DNA from: Burkholderiales bacterium
Lineage (GTDB): Bacteria > Pseudomonadota > Gammaproteobacteria > Burkholderiales > Burkholderiaceae_E
NCBI GenBank assembly: GCA_027489195.1
Contig: JAIYAG010000104.1
Coordinates: forward strand, 1 to 14,087
DNA length: 14,087 bases
Reading direction: 5' to 3'
Both the position numbers and the translations under genes were made by a program. Shown here piece after piece: positions 1 through 6,407 of this stretch. The notes beneath the pieces were generated by a model. It did no database searches. It had not been told where the DNA came from and was given only the letters and a program-made list of their open reading frames with translations. The stretch's first letter is position 1. Each line of letters starts with the position of its first letter.

Positions 1-599
1 ATCATCTCGACCGGCACGCCGCCGGGGCGGAGGAGGCGGGGGGCATCCGCAAGCCCCACGATCGTCGATTCCACCCCGACCCGGCACGCGCCGCCGTCCA
101 GCACCGCAGCGATCCGGCCCCCGAGCCCCTCGATCACATGCGCCGCCGTGGTCGGCGACACCCGGCCTGAAGGGTTGGCCGAAGGCGCGGCCAGAGGCCC
201 GCCAAAGGCCGCGAGCAGGTCTTGCGCCAGCGGATGCGCGGGCACGCGGATCGCCACGCTGTCCAGCCCCGCCGTCACCGCCGCCGCCAGCCCCGCCCCC
301 GCGCGCAGCGGCAGGACCAGTGTCAGGGGGCCGGGCCAGAACGCCTCGGCGAGCCGCTCGGCGCGGGTATCGAAGACCGCCAGCCGCCGCGCGGCCCCGA
401 CCCCATCCACATGCACGATCAGCGGATTGAACGAGGGCCGCCCTTTGGCCGCATAGATCGCCGCCACAGCAGCGTCGCTGCGCGCATCCCCGCCAAGCCC
501 GTAGACCGTCTCGGTCGGAAAGGCGACGAGCGCGCCCGCGGCCAAGAGGCGGGCCGCCTCGCGCACCCCCTCGGGCCTATCCGGTAGCGAAATTGTCAT
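1..599 (-). CDS. tsaC: Threonylcarbamoyl-AMP synthase (YrdC/Sua5), 5' part only
   Basis: The enzyme makes L-threonylcarbamoyladenylate from threonine, bicarbonate and ATP, the first step of the t6A modification at position 37 of ANN-decoding tRNAs; it acts in the cytoplasm. Reading leftward from the ATG at 599-597, the frame is open for 199 codons to the window edge. It begins MTISLPDRPEGVREAARLL and carries the family signatures: FPTETVYGLGGDA, a KGRP-x-x-NPLI motif for nucleotide/bicarbonate binding, FWPGPLTLVLP, APSANPSGR and VESTIVGL near the edge. The YrdC domain is essentially complete. Whether a C-terminal Sua5 domain follows cannot be seen, so TsaC versus Sua5 is open. The gene is divergent from the acyl-CoA dehydrogenase at 738, an arrangement I associate with Rhodobacteraceae. 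It uses more A/T-ending codons and CCC proline codons than genes after 2,100. Confidence 0.93.
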   Translation of the reverse strand, partial: MTISLPDRPEGVREAARLLAAGALVAFPTETVYGLGGDARSDAAVAAIYAAKGRPSFNPLIVHVDGVGAARRLAVFDTRAERLAEAFWPGPLTLVLPLRAGAGLAAAVTAGLDSVAIRVPAHPLAQDLLAAFGGPLAAPSANPSGRVSPTTAAHVIEGLGGRIAAVLDGGACRVGVESTIVGLADAPRLLRPGGVPVEM

Positions 600-737
600 C
601 GGCTGGGCACTTTCCGTGACGCAGCGTTGCGCTTGTCGTATCGTCATCCTGCGCGCAGTCTGGCAGGGTCACCGGGCCTATAGCCCGGTCTGACGGGGCG
701 GCACAAGACGCCCGCTGGCCACCTGACGGAGACCCCG
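600..737. promoter_or_regulatory. Divergent intergenic region with inverted repeat at 671-689
   Basis: These 138 bases separate the start codons of the divergent tsaC and acyl-CoA dehydrogenase genes and must hold both promoters. A perfect inverted repeat lies at 671-689: ACCGGGC, a CTATA spacer, then GCCCGGT. It sits 49 bases upstream of the dehydrogenase ATG and could be an operator or an mRNA hairpin. A Shine-Dalgarno GGAG at 728-731 lies six bases before the ATG at 738. I could not place a convincing -35/-10 pair for either gene. Confidence 0.4.
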
Positions 738-2498
738 ATGACCTACCGCGCGCCGCTTGCCGAGTACCGCTTCCTCCTGCAGCACGTCCTCGGCTTTACG
801 CGCGTCACCGACACCCCCCGCTTCGCCGATGCGACCGCCGACACGGTCGAGGCCGTGCTGGCCGAGGCCGCGAAGCTCTGCGAGACCGACCTCGCCCCCC
901 TGCAGCGGTCGGGCGACAAGCACCCGGCGCGGCTGGAGAACGGCATCGTCCGCACTTCGCCGGGCTTTGCCGAGGGGTATCGCGCGCTGGCCGACGGCGG
1001 CTTCATGGCAATCGCCGCCAGCCCCGAACATGGCGGCCTTGGCCTGCCGATGGCCGTCACCTCGGCGGTGAACGAGATGATCGGGTCGGCCTGCATGGCG
1101 CTGCAACTCAACCCCCTGATGACCCAAGGCCAGATCGAGGCGCTGGAGCATCATGCCTCGGACGAGCTCAAGGCGCTCTACATCCCGAAACTGGTCTCGG
1201 GCGAATGGTGCGGGACGATGAACCTGACCGAGCCGCAGGCGGGCAGCGACGTGGGGGCCCTGCGGACCAAGGCGGAACCCCTCGGCGACGGGACCTATGC
1301 GATCTCGGGGCAGAAGATCTTCATCACCTGGGGCGACAACGATTTCACCGGCAACATCGTGCATCTGGTGCTGGCGCGCCTGCCCGATGGCGGCAAGGGG
1401 ACCAAGGGGATCAGCCTTTTCATCGTTCCCAAGTTCATCCCCGACGCCGCCGGAAACCCCGGGCGCCGCAACAGCCTTCAGGTCGTCAGCCTCGAGCACA
1501 AGCTGGGCCTCCACGGCAGCCCGACCTGCGTGATGCAGTATGACGGCGCGCAGGGCTGGCTGGTGGGAGAGCCGCATCATGGGATGGAGGCGATGTTCAC
1601 GATGATGAACAACGCAAGGCTGTGCGTCGCCGTGCAGGGCGTGGCGATTGCCGAGGCGGCCTATCAATCCGCGCTCGCCTATGCGCAGGGCCGCAAACAG
1701 GGCCGCACTTCGGTCGAGGGCGGGGCCGGCACGATCATCGAGCATGCCGACGTCCGCCGCATGCTCGCCGAGATGAAGCGCGAGACGATCTCGGCCCGCT
1801 GCATCGCCCTGATGTGCGCCGTGGCCATCGACATGGCCCACGCGACCGGGTCGGAAGAGTGGGAGGCGCGCGCGGCGCTGCTGACCCCGATCGCCAAGGC
1901 CTTCGGCACCGACACCGGCATCTGGGTCGCCGATCAGGGCGTGCAGGTCCACGGCGGCATGGGCTTCATCGAGGAGACGGGCGCGGCGCAGCACTACCGC
2001 GACGCGCGGATCCTGACGATCTACGAAGGCACGACCGCGATCCAGGCCAACGACCTGATCGGCCGCAAGACCGTGCGCGACGGCGGCCGCACCGGCATGG
2101 CGATGGTCGGGCAGGTGCGCGAGACCGTCGAGGCGCTGCCGCGCGACGGCGATCTGGGCGCGATCCGCGCGAAGCTCGTCGAGGGCGCCGACGCGCTCGA
2201 GGCCGCCATCGCCTGGTTCGTCGCGCAGGGCAAGGGCGACCCGCGCACCACCTACGCCGGCAGCGTGCCGTTCCTGATGCTCTGCGGCACGGTGCTCGCC
2301 GGCTGGCAGCTCGCGCGCGCCGCGCTGCGGGCCACCGAACTGCTCGCCGCGGGCGGCGAGGACCCGGCCTTCCTGAAGGCCAAGATCGGCACCGCGCGCT
2401 TCTACGCGGACCATGTGCTGTCGCGTGCGGGCGCGCACCGCGCCGCCATCGTCGACGGCGCGGCCGGCACGCTTGCGCTCGAGGACGCGATGTTCTGA
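738..2498 (+). CDS. Acyl-CoA dehydrogenase, DmdC-like subfamily (FAD)
   Basis: A 586-residue FAD-dependent acyl-CoA dehydrogenase of the long subfamily that has a short N-terminal extension and an extra C-terminal domain (about 580-600 residues, like 3-methylmercaptopropionyl-CoA dehydrogenase DmdC). The N-terminus MTYRAPLAEYRFLL fits that extension. The middle has MNLTEPQAGSDVGALRTKA and GQKIFITWGDND (flavin/substrate region). QVHGGMGFIEETGAAQHYRD and ILTIYEGTTAIQANDL follow; Glu430 in IYEGT is the predicted catalytic base. The extra domain, with the AGSVPFLMLCGTVLAGWQLA segment, ends in LALEDAMF. GGAG at 728-731 supports the ATG. Substrate is unknown; no dmd partner genes are present. Codon use is mixed: by hand count about 37 of the first 335 codons end in A/T against about 8 of the last 250, with the change between about 1,750 and 2,090. 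The protein may therefore be a hybrid of two homologues. Confidence 0.9.
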   Translation: MTYRAPLAEYRFLLQHVLGFTRVTDTPRFADATADTVEAVLAEAAKLCETDLAPLQRSGDKHPARLENGIVRTSPGFAEGYRALADGGFMAIAASPEHGGLGLPMAVTSAVNEMIGSACMALQLNPLMTQGQIEALEHHASDELKALYIPKLVSGEWCGTMNLTEPQAGSDVGALRTKAEPLGDGTYAISGQKIFITWGDNDFTGNIVHLVLARLPDGGKGTKGISLFIVPKFIPDAAGNPGRRNSLQVVSLEHKLGLHGSPTCVMQYDGAQGWLVGEPHHGMEAMFTMMNNARLCVAVQGVAIAEAAYQSALAYAQGRKQGRTSVEGGAGTIIEHADVRRMLAEMKRETISARCIALMCAVAIDMAHATGSEEWEARAALLTPIAKAFGTDTGIWVADQGVQVHGGMGFIEETGAAQHYRDARILTIYEGTTAIQANDLIGRKTVRDGGRTGMAMVGQVRETVEALPRDGDLGAIRAKLVEGADALEAAIAWFVAQGKGDPRTTYAGSVPFLMLCGTVLAGWQLARAALRATELLAAGGEDPAFLKAKIGTARFYADHVLSRAGAHRAAIVDGAAGTLALEDAMF

Positions 2499-2513
2499 AA
2501 GGCGGTGCGTCGG

Positions 2514-2530
2514 GCCGGCTCCGCGCCGGC
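2514..2530. repeat. GCCGGC hairpin in the 85-base gap between dehydrogenase and dehydratase
   Basis: GCCGGC at 2514-2519 and again at 2525-2530 can pair across a TCCGC loop, sixteen bases after the dehydrogenase stop. No T-run follows, so intrinsic termination is doubtful. In such GC-rich DNA a six-base stem can occur by chance. Confidence 0.25.
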
Positions 2531-2583
2531 TCGGCGTGCATACTCGGGCGGTATCGTCGCCAGAACGACCCGAGGAGACCGCC

Positions 2584-3513
2584 GTGCCCGCATCGCCTGC
2601 CCGCCCGTACCGGGGCGTGTTCCCCGTCGTCCCGACCACCTTCACCGCCACCGGCGAGCTCGACCTCGCCAGCCAGAAGCGCTGCGTCGACTTCATGATC
2701 GATGCGGGTTCGGACGGCCTGTGCATCCTCGCCAACTACTCGGAGCAGTTCGCGCTCGGCGACGACGAACGCGAGCTGCTGACCCGCGAGATCCTCGGCC
2801 ACGTGGCCGGGCGCGTGCCGGTGATCGTCACCACCACCCACTATTCGACGCGGATCTGCGCGGCCCGCAGCCGGCGCGCGCAGGACCTCGGCGCTGCGAT
2901 GGTGATGGTCATGCCGCCGTACCACGGCGCATCGATCCGGGTGGGGGAGGCCGGCATCGCGGCCTTCCTGCGCGAGCTGTCCGACGCGATCGACATCCCG
3001 ATCATGATCCAGGACGCTCCGGTCAGCGGCACGCCGCTGTCGGCGCCGTTCCTCGCGCAGCTCGCGCGCGAGATCGAGCACGTGGCCTACTTCAAGATCG
3101 AGACGCCCGGTGCGGCCGCGAAGCTGCGCGAGCTGCTGCGTCTGGGCGGTGACGCCATCGAGGGGCCCTGGGACGGCGAGGAGGGCATCACGCTGTTCGC
3201 CGACCTCGACGGCGGCGCGACCGGGACCATGACCGGCGGCGGCTATCCCGATGCCTTCCGCGAGATCCTGGGCCACTGGTCCGCCGGCCGCCGGGCCGAG
3301 ACGCTCGCCGCCTACGCGCGGTGGCTGCCGCTGATCAACCACGAGAACCGGCAGTGCGGGCTGCTCGCGGCCAAGGCCCTGATGCTCGAAGGCGGCGTCA
3401 TCGCCTGCGACGCGCCGCGGGCGCCGTTTCCGCCGATGGCGCCGGCGGCGCGCGCCGGCCTCCTCGAGATCGCGCGGGGGCTCGATCCGATGGTGCTGCG
3501 CTGGGGGCGCTGA
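2584..3513 (+). CDS. DHDPS-family lyase, probable L-2-keto-3-deoxyarabonate dehydratase
   Basis: A 309-residue TIM-barrel class I aldolase/dehydratase. The GTG start at 2584 is chosen because GAGGAG (2572-2577) lies six bases upstream and the product then begins at the usual place (YRGVFPVVPTTF). The Schiff-base lysine is Lys171 in VAYFKIETPG. Two hallmarks of true DHDPS (DapA) are absent: the GTTGE threonine pair is replaced by ILANYSEQF, and the tyrosine of the ILYNVP motif aligns with Gln in IMIQDAP. From memory, these strings, with MVMVMPPYHG and IEGPWDGEE, match the Azospirillum-type enzyme that converts L-2-keto-3-deoxyarabonate to alpha-ketoglutaric semialdehyde in non-phosphorylating L-arabinose breakdown. 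No arabinose dehydrogenase, arabonate dehydratase or semialdehyde dehydrogenase is nearby, so the substrate is inferred. Its last 116 bases overlap the opposite-strand regulator gene. Confidence 0.75.
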   Translation: MPASPARPYRGVFPVVPTTFTATGELDLASQKRCVDFMIDAGSDGLCILANYSEQFALGDDERELLTREILGHVAGRVPVIVTTTHYSTRICAARSRRAQDLGAAMVMVMPPYHGASIRVGEAGIAAFLRELSDAIDIPIMIQDAPVSGTPLSAPFLAQLAREIEHVAYFKIETPGAAAKLRELLRLGGDAIEGPWDGEEGITLFADLDGGATGTMTGGGYPDAFREILGHWSAGRRAETLAAYARWLPLINHENRQCGLLAAKALMLEGGVIACDAPRAPFPPMAPAARAGLLEIARGLDPMVLRWGR

Positions 3514-4267
3514 GGGCGGCGGGTGTGCCCGGCGCGCTGCGCAGCATGGCCCGCAGGTCCTCGAACCACCAGCCGCGCAGGCCCATCAGCAGCGTGAATG
3601 CAGCCCGCTCGTCGTCCGGCAGCTGCTGATCGGCGAGGTGCTGCTGCGCGAAGTCCTGCGCGAGCCGCTGCAGCCGCTCGGCGAACCAGCGCGCCTGGGC
3701 GGGCGAGATCTGCCCGTGCACCAGCGTCAGCAGCTCGCCTTCGCCGTCGAAGCCGCCGGAGAAGTAGTCGGCCATCGCGCGTTCGCGGAAATAGCGCATC
3801 AGCGGGCCGTCGGGCTGCCAGCGCAGCGACTTGTCGATCTTCAGCCGGTAGCGGTTGTTCGGCCGCAGCTCGAGCACCTCGAGACGGTCGAGCGCGGTCA
3901 GCGCGGCCACGACCTGCGCGGGCTCCATCCGGTAGTGGTGGACGATCTGCTCGAAGGTCCATTGGCTGAGCGTGCCCAGCGCGACGGTGAGCAGCCGGGG
4001 ATCGGCCACCAGCGCACGCTCCTGCTCGGGCTCGAGCATCAGGCGCGGCGGGCGCCGGTCGACGACCTGGCGGGCGAGGTCGGCGAAGTCGATCCTGAGC
4101 ACCGCGAGGATCTCGTCGATGCGGCCGAGCGGCATGTCGCCCTTGGCCAGGATGCGCTTGCCGCTCGACTCGGCGAGGCCGAGCTCGCGGGCGAGCTGCG
4201 CATAGGTGAGGCCGGCGCGGCGCAGCTCGGCCTTCAGCGCGGTGACGAGATCGCGGGTGCTGCTCAT
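3398..4267 (-). CDS. XRE-like helix-turn-helix regulator with extended Ala/Arg/Pro-rich tail
   Basis: A 289-residue protein from the ATG at 4267; a TTG at 4282 would add five residues, and neither start has a visible Shine-Dalgarno. Residues 8-60 look like an XRE-type DNA-binding domain, with the helix-turn-helix TYAQLARELGLAESSGKRIL at 21-40. Residues about 95-145 (TFEQIVHHY...LELRPNNRYRLKI) resemble a winged-helix or regulatory domain, and residues 155-243 (PLMRYFRERAMADYFSGGF ... GLRGWWFEDLRAML) form a conserved-looking C-terminal domain. From about residue 247 the sequence becomes low complexity. Residues 252-289 are antisense to the dehydratase gene, so this tail probably arose by loss of an earlier stop. 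Inverted repeats just upstream (4287-4353) are candidate operators. The ligand is unknown. The divergent neighbour at 4402 is a possible target. Confidence 0.75.
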   Translation of the reverse strand: MSSTRDLVTALKAELRRAGLTYAQLARELGLAESSGKRILAKGDMPLGRIDEILAVLRIDFADLARQVVDRRPPRLMLEPEQERALVADPRLLTVALGTLSQWTFEQIVHHYRMEPAQVVAALTALDRLEVLELRPNNRYRLKIDKSLRWQPDGPLMRYFRERAMADYFSGGFDGEGELLTLVHGQISPAQARWFAERLQRLAQDFAQQHLADQQLPDDERAAFTLLMGLRGWWFEDLRAMLRSAPGTPAALSAPSAAPSDRAPARSRGGRRAPPAPSAETAPAARRRR

Positions 4268-4286
4268 GGCGAGAGTCGACAAAGAA

Positions 4287-4303
4287 GTATCGAATTACGA
4301 TAC
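4287..4303. promoter_or_regulatory. Palindrome GTATCG-N5-CGATAC, candidate operator
   Basis: GTATCG (4287-4292) and CGATAC (4298-4303) form a perfect inverted repeat with an AATTA spacer, 20 bases upstream of the regulator's ATG. It is a local AT-rich island in a GC-rich window and has the size and symmetry of a dimeric helix-turn-helix operator. Autoregulation by the adjacent gene is an inference. A further GATAC half-site lies at 4342-4346. Confidence 0.5.
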
Positions 4304-4353
4304 CAGAAGGCGAATATTTCCCGTCCTGATCGATTACGGTTGATACCTTCTGG
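4303..4353. promoter_or_regulatory. Inverted repeat CCAGAAGG / CCTTCTGG in the divergent promoter region
   Basis: CCAGAAGG (4303-4310) and CCTTCTGG (4346-4353) are exact reverse complements 35 bases apart, each preceded by GATA. Together with the palindrome at 4287-4303 they fill the 134-base region between the divergent regulator and the LplT-PlsC gene. A TTGATA at 4340-4345 could be a -35 element for the rightward gene, but no good -10 was found. The pattern suggests paired regulator sites; function is untested. Confidence 0.4.
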
Positions 4354-4401
4354 CGCCGAAGCCAGGATTCGTCGCACGCCCACCCGACCCGGTTCCCCGA
4401 C

Positions 4402-6330
4402 ATGAGCCCCACCCAGCCCAACCAGTTCGCGCTGCTGCGCCAACGCCGCTTCGCGCCGTTCTTCTGGGTCCAGTTCCTCGGCGCCGGCAACGACAACCTG
4501 TTCAAGTTCGCGTTCACCGTGATGGTGACCTACCAGCTGCAGCTCGCCTGGCTGCCGGCCTCGCTCGCCGGCCTGGTGATCGGCGCGCTGTTCATCGCGC
4601 CGTTCCTGCTGTTCTCGGCCACCAGCGGCCAGCTCGCCGACAAGCTCGACAAGGCGTCGCTGATGCGCTTCGTCAAGACCTTCGAGATCGCGGTGATGGG
4701 GCTGGCCGCCTGGGGCTTCTGGATGCAGCACGTGCCGGTGCTGCTCGGCTGCGTGTTCCTGATGGGGCTGCATTCGACGCTGTTCGGGCCGGTGAAGTAC
4801 GCCTACCTGCCGCAGCACCTCGACGATCGCGAGCTCACCGGCGGCAACGGCGTGGTCGAGATGGGCACCTTCGTCGCGATCCTGCTGGGCAACGTGATCG
4901 GCGGCCTGCTGATCGCGATTCCCGAGACCGGCGCACGCTGGGCCGCGCTGGGCTGCGTGCTCGTCGCGGTCGTCGGCCGCCTCGTCGCGCAGGCCATCCC
5001 CGTGTCTCCCGCGAGCGATCCCGGTCTGCGGATCAACTGGAACCCGTTCACCGAGACCTGGCGCAACCTGAAGCGCGCCCACCGCAACGTCGTCGTCTTC
5101 CGCTCGCTGCTCGGGATCTCCTGGATGTGGTTCTTCGGCGCGGTCTTCCTGTCGACCTTCCCGTCCTTCGCGCGGGACGTGCTGCACGGCGACGAGCGGG
5201 TGGCCTCGCTGCTGCTGGTGGTGTTCTCGATCGGCATCGCGACCGGCTCGCTGCTGTGCGAGCGGCTGTCGCACCGGCAGGTCGAGATCGGCCTGGTGCC
5301 GCTCGGCGCGATCGGCATGACCGTGTTCGCGGTCGACCTGTACTTCGCGACCCGCGGCCTGGCGCCGGCGTCGGCCTCGATGGGCGTGGGCGCGTTCACC
5401 GCGGTGCCCGCGCACTGGCGGGTGCTCGCCGACCTCGCGCTGCTGGCGCTGTTCGCGGGGCTGTACAGCGTGCCGATGTACGCGCTGATCCAGCTGCGCT
5501 GCGAGCCCACGCACCGTGCGCGGGTCATCGCGGCCAACAACATCCTCAACGCGCTGTTCATGATCGCGAGCTCGCTGGCGACCGGCGCGATGCTCGCCGC
5601 GGGCCTGACGCTGCCCCAGGTGTTCCTCGTCGTGGGCCTGCTGAACGCGGTGGTCGCCGCCTACATCTTCCTGCTGGTGCCGGAGTACCTGCTGCGCTTC
5701 CTCGCGTGGATCCTGTCGAACCTGGTCTACCGCTTCCGCGTGCGCGGCGGCGAGCACATCCCGGTGCAGGGCGCGGCGCTGCTGGTCTGCAACCACGTGA
5801 GCTTCGTCGACGCGATCCTGCTGATGGCGGCGAGCCCGCGCCCGATCCGCTTCGTCATGGATCACCGGATCTTCGCGATCCCGGTGCTGGGCAGCGTGTT
5901 CCGCCTTGCCAAGGCGATCCCGATCGCCTCGCAGAAGGAGGATCCGGCGACCTACGCGGCGGCCTTCGACGCGGCGCGCGCGGTGCTCGACGAGGGCGAC
6001 CTGCTGGCCATCTTCCCCGAGGGCGCGATCACCCGCGACGGCACGCTCGGCGAATTCCGCGGCGGCGTCGCCAAGATCCTGTCGACGCATCCGGTGCCGG
6101 TGGTGCCGATGGCGCTGACCCACCTCTGGGGCAGCTTCTTCTCGCGGATCGAGCGCGGCCGCGCGATGGTGCGCCCGTTCCGGCGCGGGCCGTTCAGCAC
6201 CGTCGGGCTGGAGGTCGGCGAGCCGATGGCAGCGGCGGACGCGTCGCCCGAGCGGCTGCGCGAGCGGGTGGCGGCGCTGCTGGGCGCCGATCCGCAGGCC
6301 TCGGGGGCCTTGACAGCGGCCCGTCCGTAG
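4402..6330 (+). CDS. LplT-like MFS transporter fused to PlsC acyltransferase
   Basis: A 642-residue inner-membrane fusion. Residues about 1-430 are an LplT-type major facilitator transporter with about 12 hydrophobic segments; GAGNDNLFKFAF, GQLADKLDK and FGPVKYAYLPQHL are characteristic. Residues about 445-625 are a 1-acylglycerolphosphate-type acyltransferase with the catalytic HX4D motif NHVSFVD (His465, Asp470) and the substrate motif FPEG (538-541). Such fusions flip lysophospholipid, chiefly lyso-PE, inward and re-acylate it. The acyl-ACP synthetase (AMP-ligase) domain found at the C-terminus of full Aas-type three-domain proteins is absent, so the acyl donor must be supplied otherwise. 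The ATG at 4402 fits the N-terminus, though no Shine-Dalgarno is visible. It is divergent from the HTH gene, and its last codons contain the -35 box of the next gene. Confidence 0.9.
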   Translation: MSPTQPNQFALLRQRRFAPFFWVQFLGAGNDNLFKFAFTVMVTYQLQLAWLPASLAGLVIGALFIAPFLLFSATSGQLADKLDKASLMRFVKTFEIAVMGLAAWGFWMQHVPVLLGCVFLMGLHSTLFGPVKYAYLPQHLDDRELTGGNGVVEMGTFVAILLGNVIGGLLIAIPETGARWAALGCVLVAVVGRLVAQAIPVSPASDPGLRINWNPFTETWRNLKRAHRNVVVFRSLLGISWMWFFGAVFLSTFPSFARDVLHGDERVASLLLVVFSIGIATGSLLCERLSHRQVEIGLVPLGAIGMTVFAVDLYFATRGLAPASASMGVGAFTAVPAHWRVLADLALLALFAGLYSVPMYALIQLRCEPTHRARVIAANNILNALFMIASSLATGAMLAAGLTLPQVFLVVGLLNAVVAAYIFLLVPEYLLRFLAWILSNLVYRFRVRGGEHIPVQGAALLVCNHVSFVDAILLMAASPRPIRFVMDHRIFAIPVLGSVFRLAKAIPIASQKEDPATYAAAFDAARAVLDEGDLLAIFPEGAITRDGTLGEFRGGVAKILSTHPVPVVPMALTHLWGSFFSRIERGRAMVRPFRRGPFSTVGLEVGEPMAAADASPERLRERVAALLGADPQASGALTAARP

Positions 6331-6340
6331 ACTGTATATT
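6310..6340 (+). promoter_or_regulatory. Sigma70-like promoter of the radical SAM gene
   Basis: A perfect -35 TTGACA lies at 6310-6315, inside the 3' end of the acyltransferase gene. A -10 may be TGTATA at 6333-6338 (17-base spacer) or TATATT at 6335-6340 (19-base spacer). Either -10 lies within the LexA box, so bound LexA would block RNA polymerase. Confidence 0.65.
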
Positions 6341-6348
6341 CATACAGT
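6331..6348. promoter_or_regulatory. LexA (SOS) box
   Basis: ACTGTATATTCATACAGT at 6331-6348 is an inverted repeat with seven-base arms (ACTGTAT/ATACAGT). Its core CTGT-N8-ACAG at 6332-6347 matches the Escherichia coli-type SOS box, differing from the ideal alternating AT centre at only two central positions. It starts one base after the stop codon of the upstream gene, overlaps the candidate -10, and lies 60 bases before the radical SAM start. This supports DNA-damage induction of that gene. Confidence 0.85.
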
Positions 6349-6380
6349 CCCGAGGCGGCCCGCAGCCCGCGAGCGGCCTG

Positions 6381-6397
6381 CGGCGACACCGTCGCCG
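6381..6397 (+). promoter_or_regulatory. Hairpin abutting the radical SAM ribosome binding site
   Basis: CGGCGAC (6381-6387) and GTCGCCG (6391-6397) form a seven-base stem with an ACC loop. The last stem base is the first G of the Shine-Dalgarno GGAGG (6397-6401), which lies six bases before the GTG at 6408. The hairpin could limit ribosome access, but GC content makes chance stems common. Confidence 0.35.
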
Positions 6398-6407
6398 GAG
6401 GGGCAGG

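Noticed and set aside
678..2735. Long open frame on the reverse strand opposite the acyl-CoA dehydrogenase (685 codons)
   Set aside because: Arg/Gly/Ala/His-rich translation with no recognisable motif; an antisense shadow of a GC-rich gene.
1966..3342. Reverse-strand open frame of 458 codons across the dehydrogenase/dehydratase boundary
   Set aside because: No recognisable domain; both forward genes are well supported.
4264..6123. Reverse-strand open frame of 619 codons opposite the LplT-PlsC gene
   Set aside because: Composition dominated by Arg, His, Gln and Asp with no domain; the forward frame has clear MFS and acyltransferase motifs.
5127..6407. Upstream in-frame extension of the radical SAM gene through the acyltransferase gene
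   Set aside because: The extension is out of frame with a clear protein and is low complexity; the GTG at 6408 has a good Shine-Dalgarno and the conserved N-terminus.
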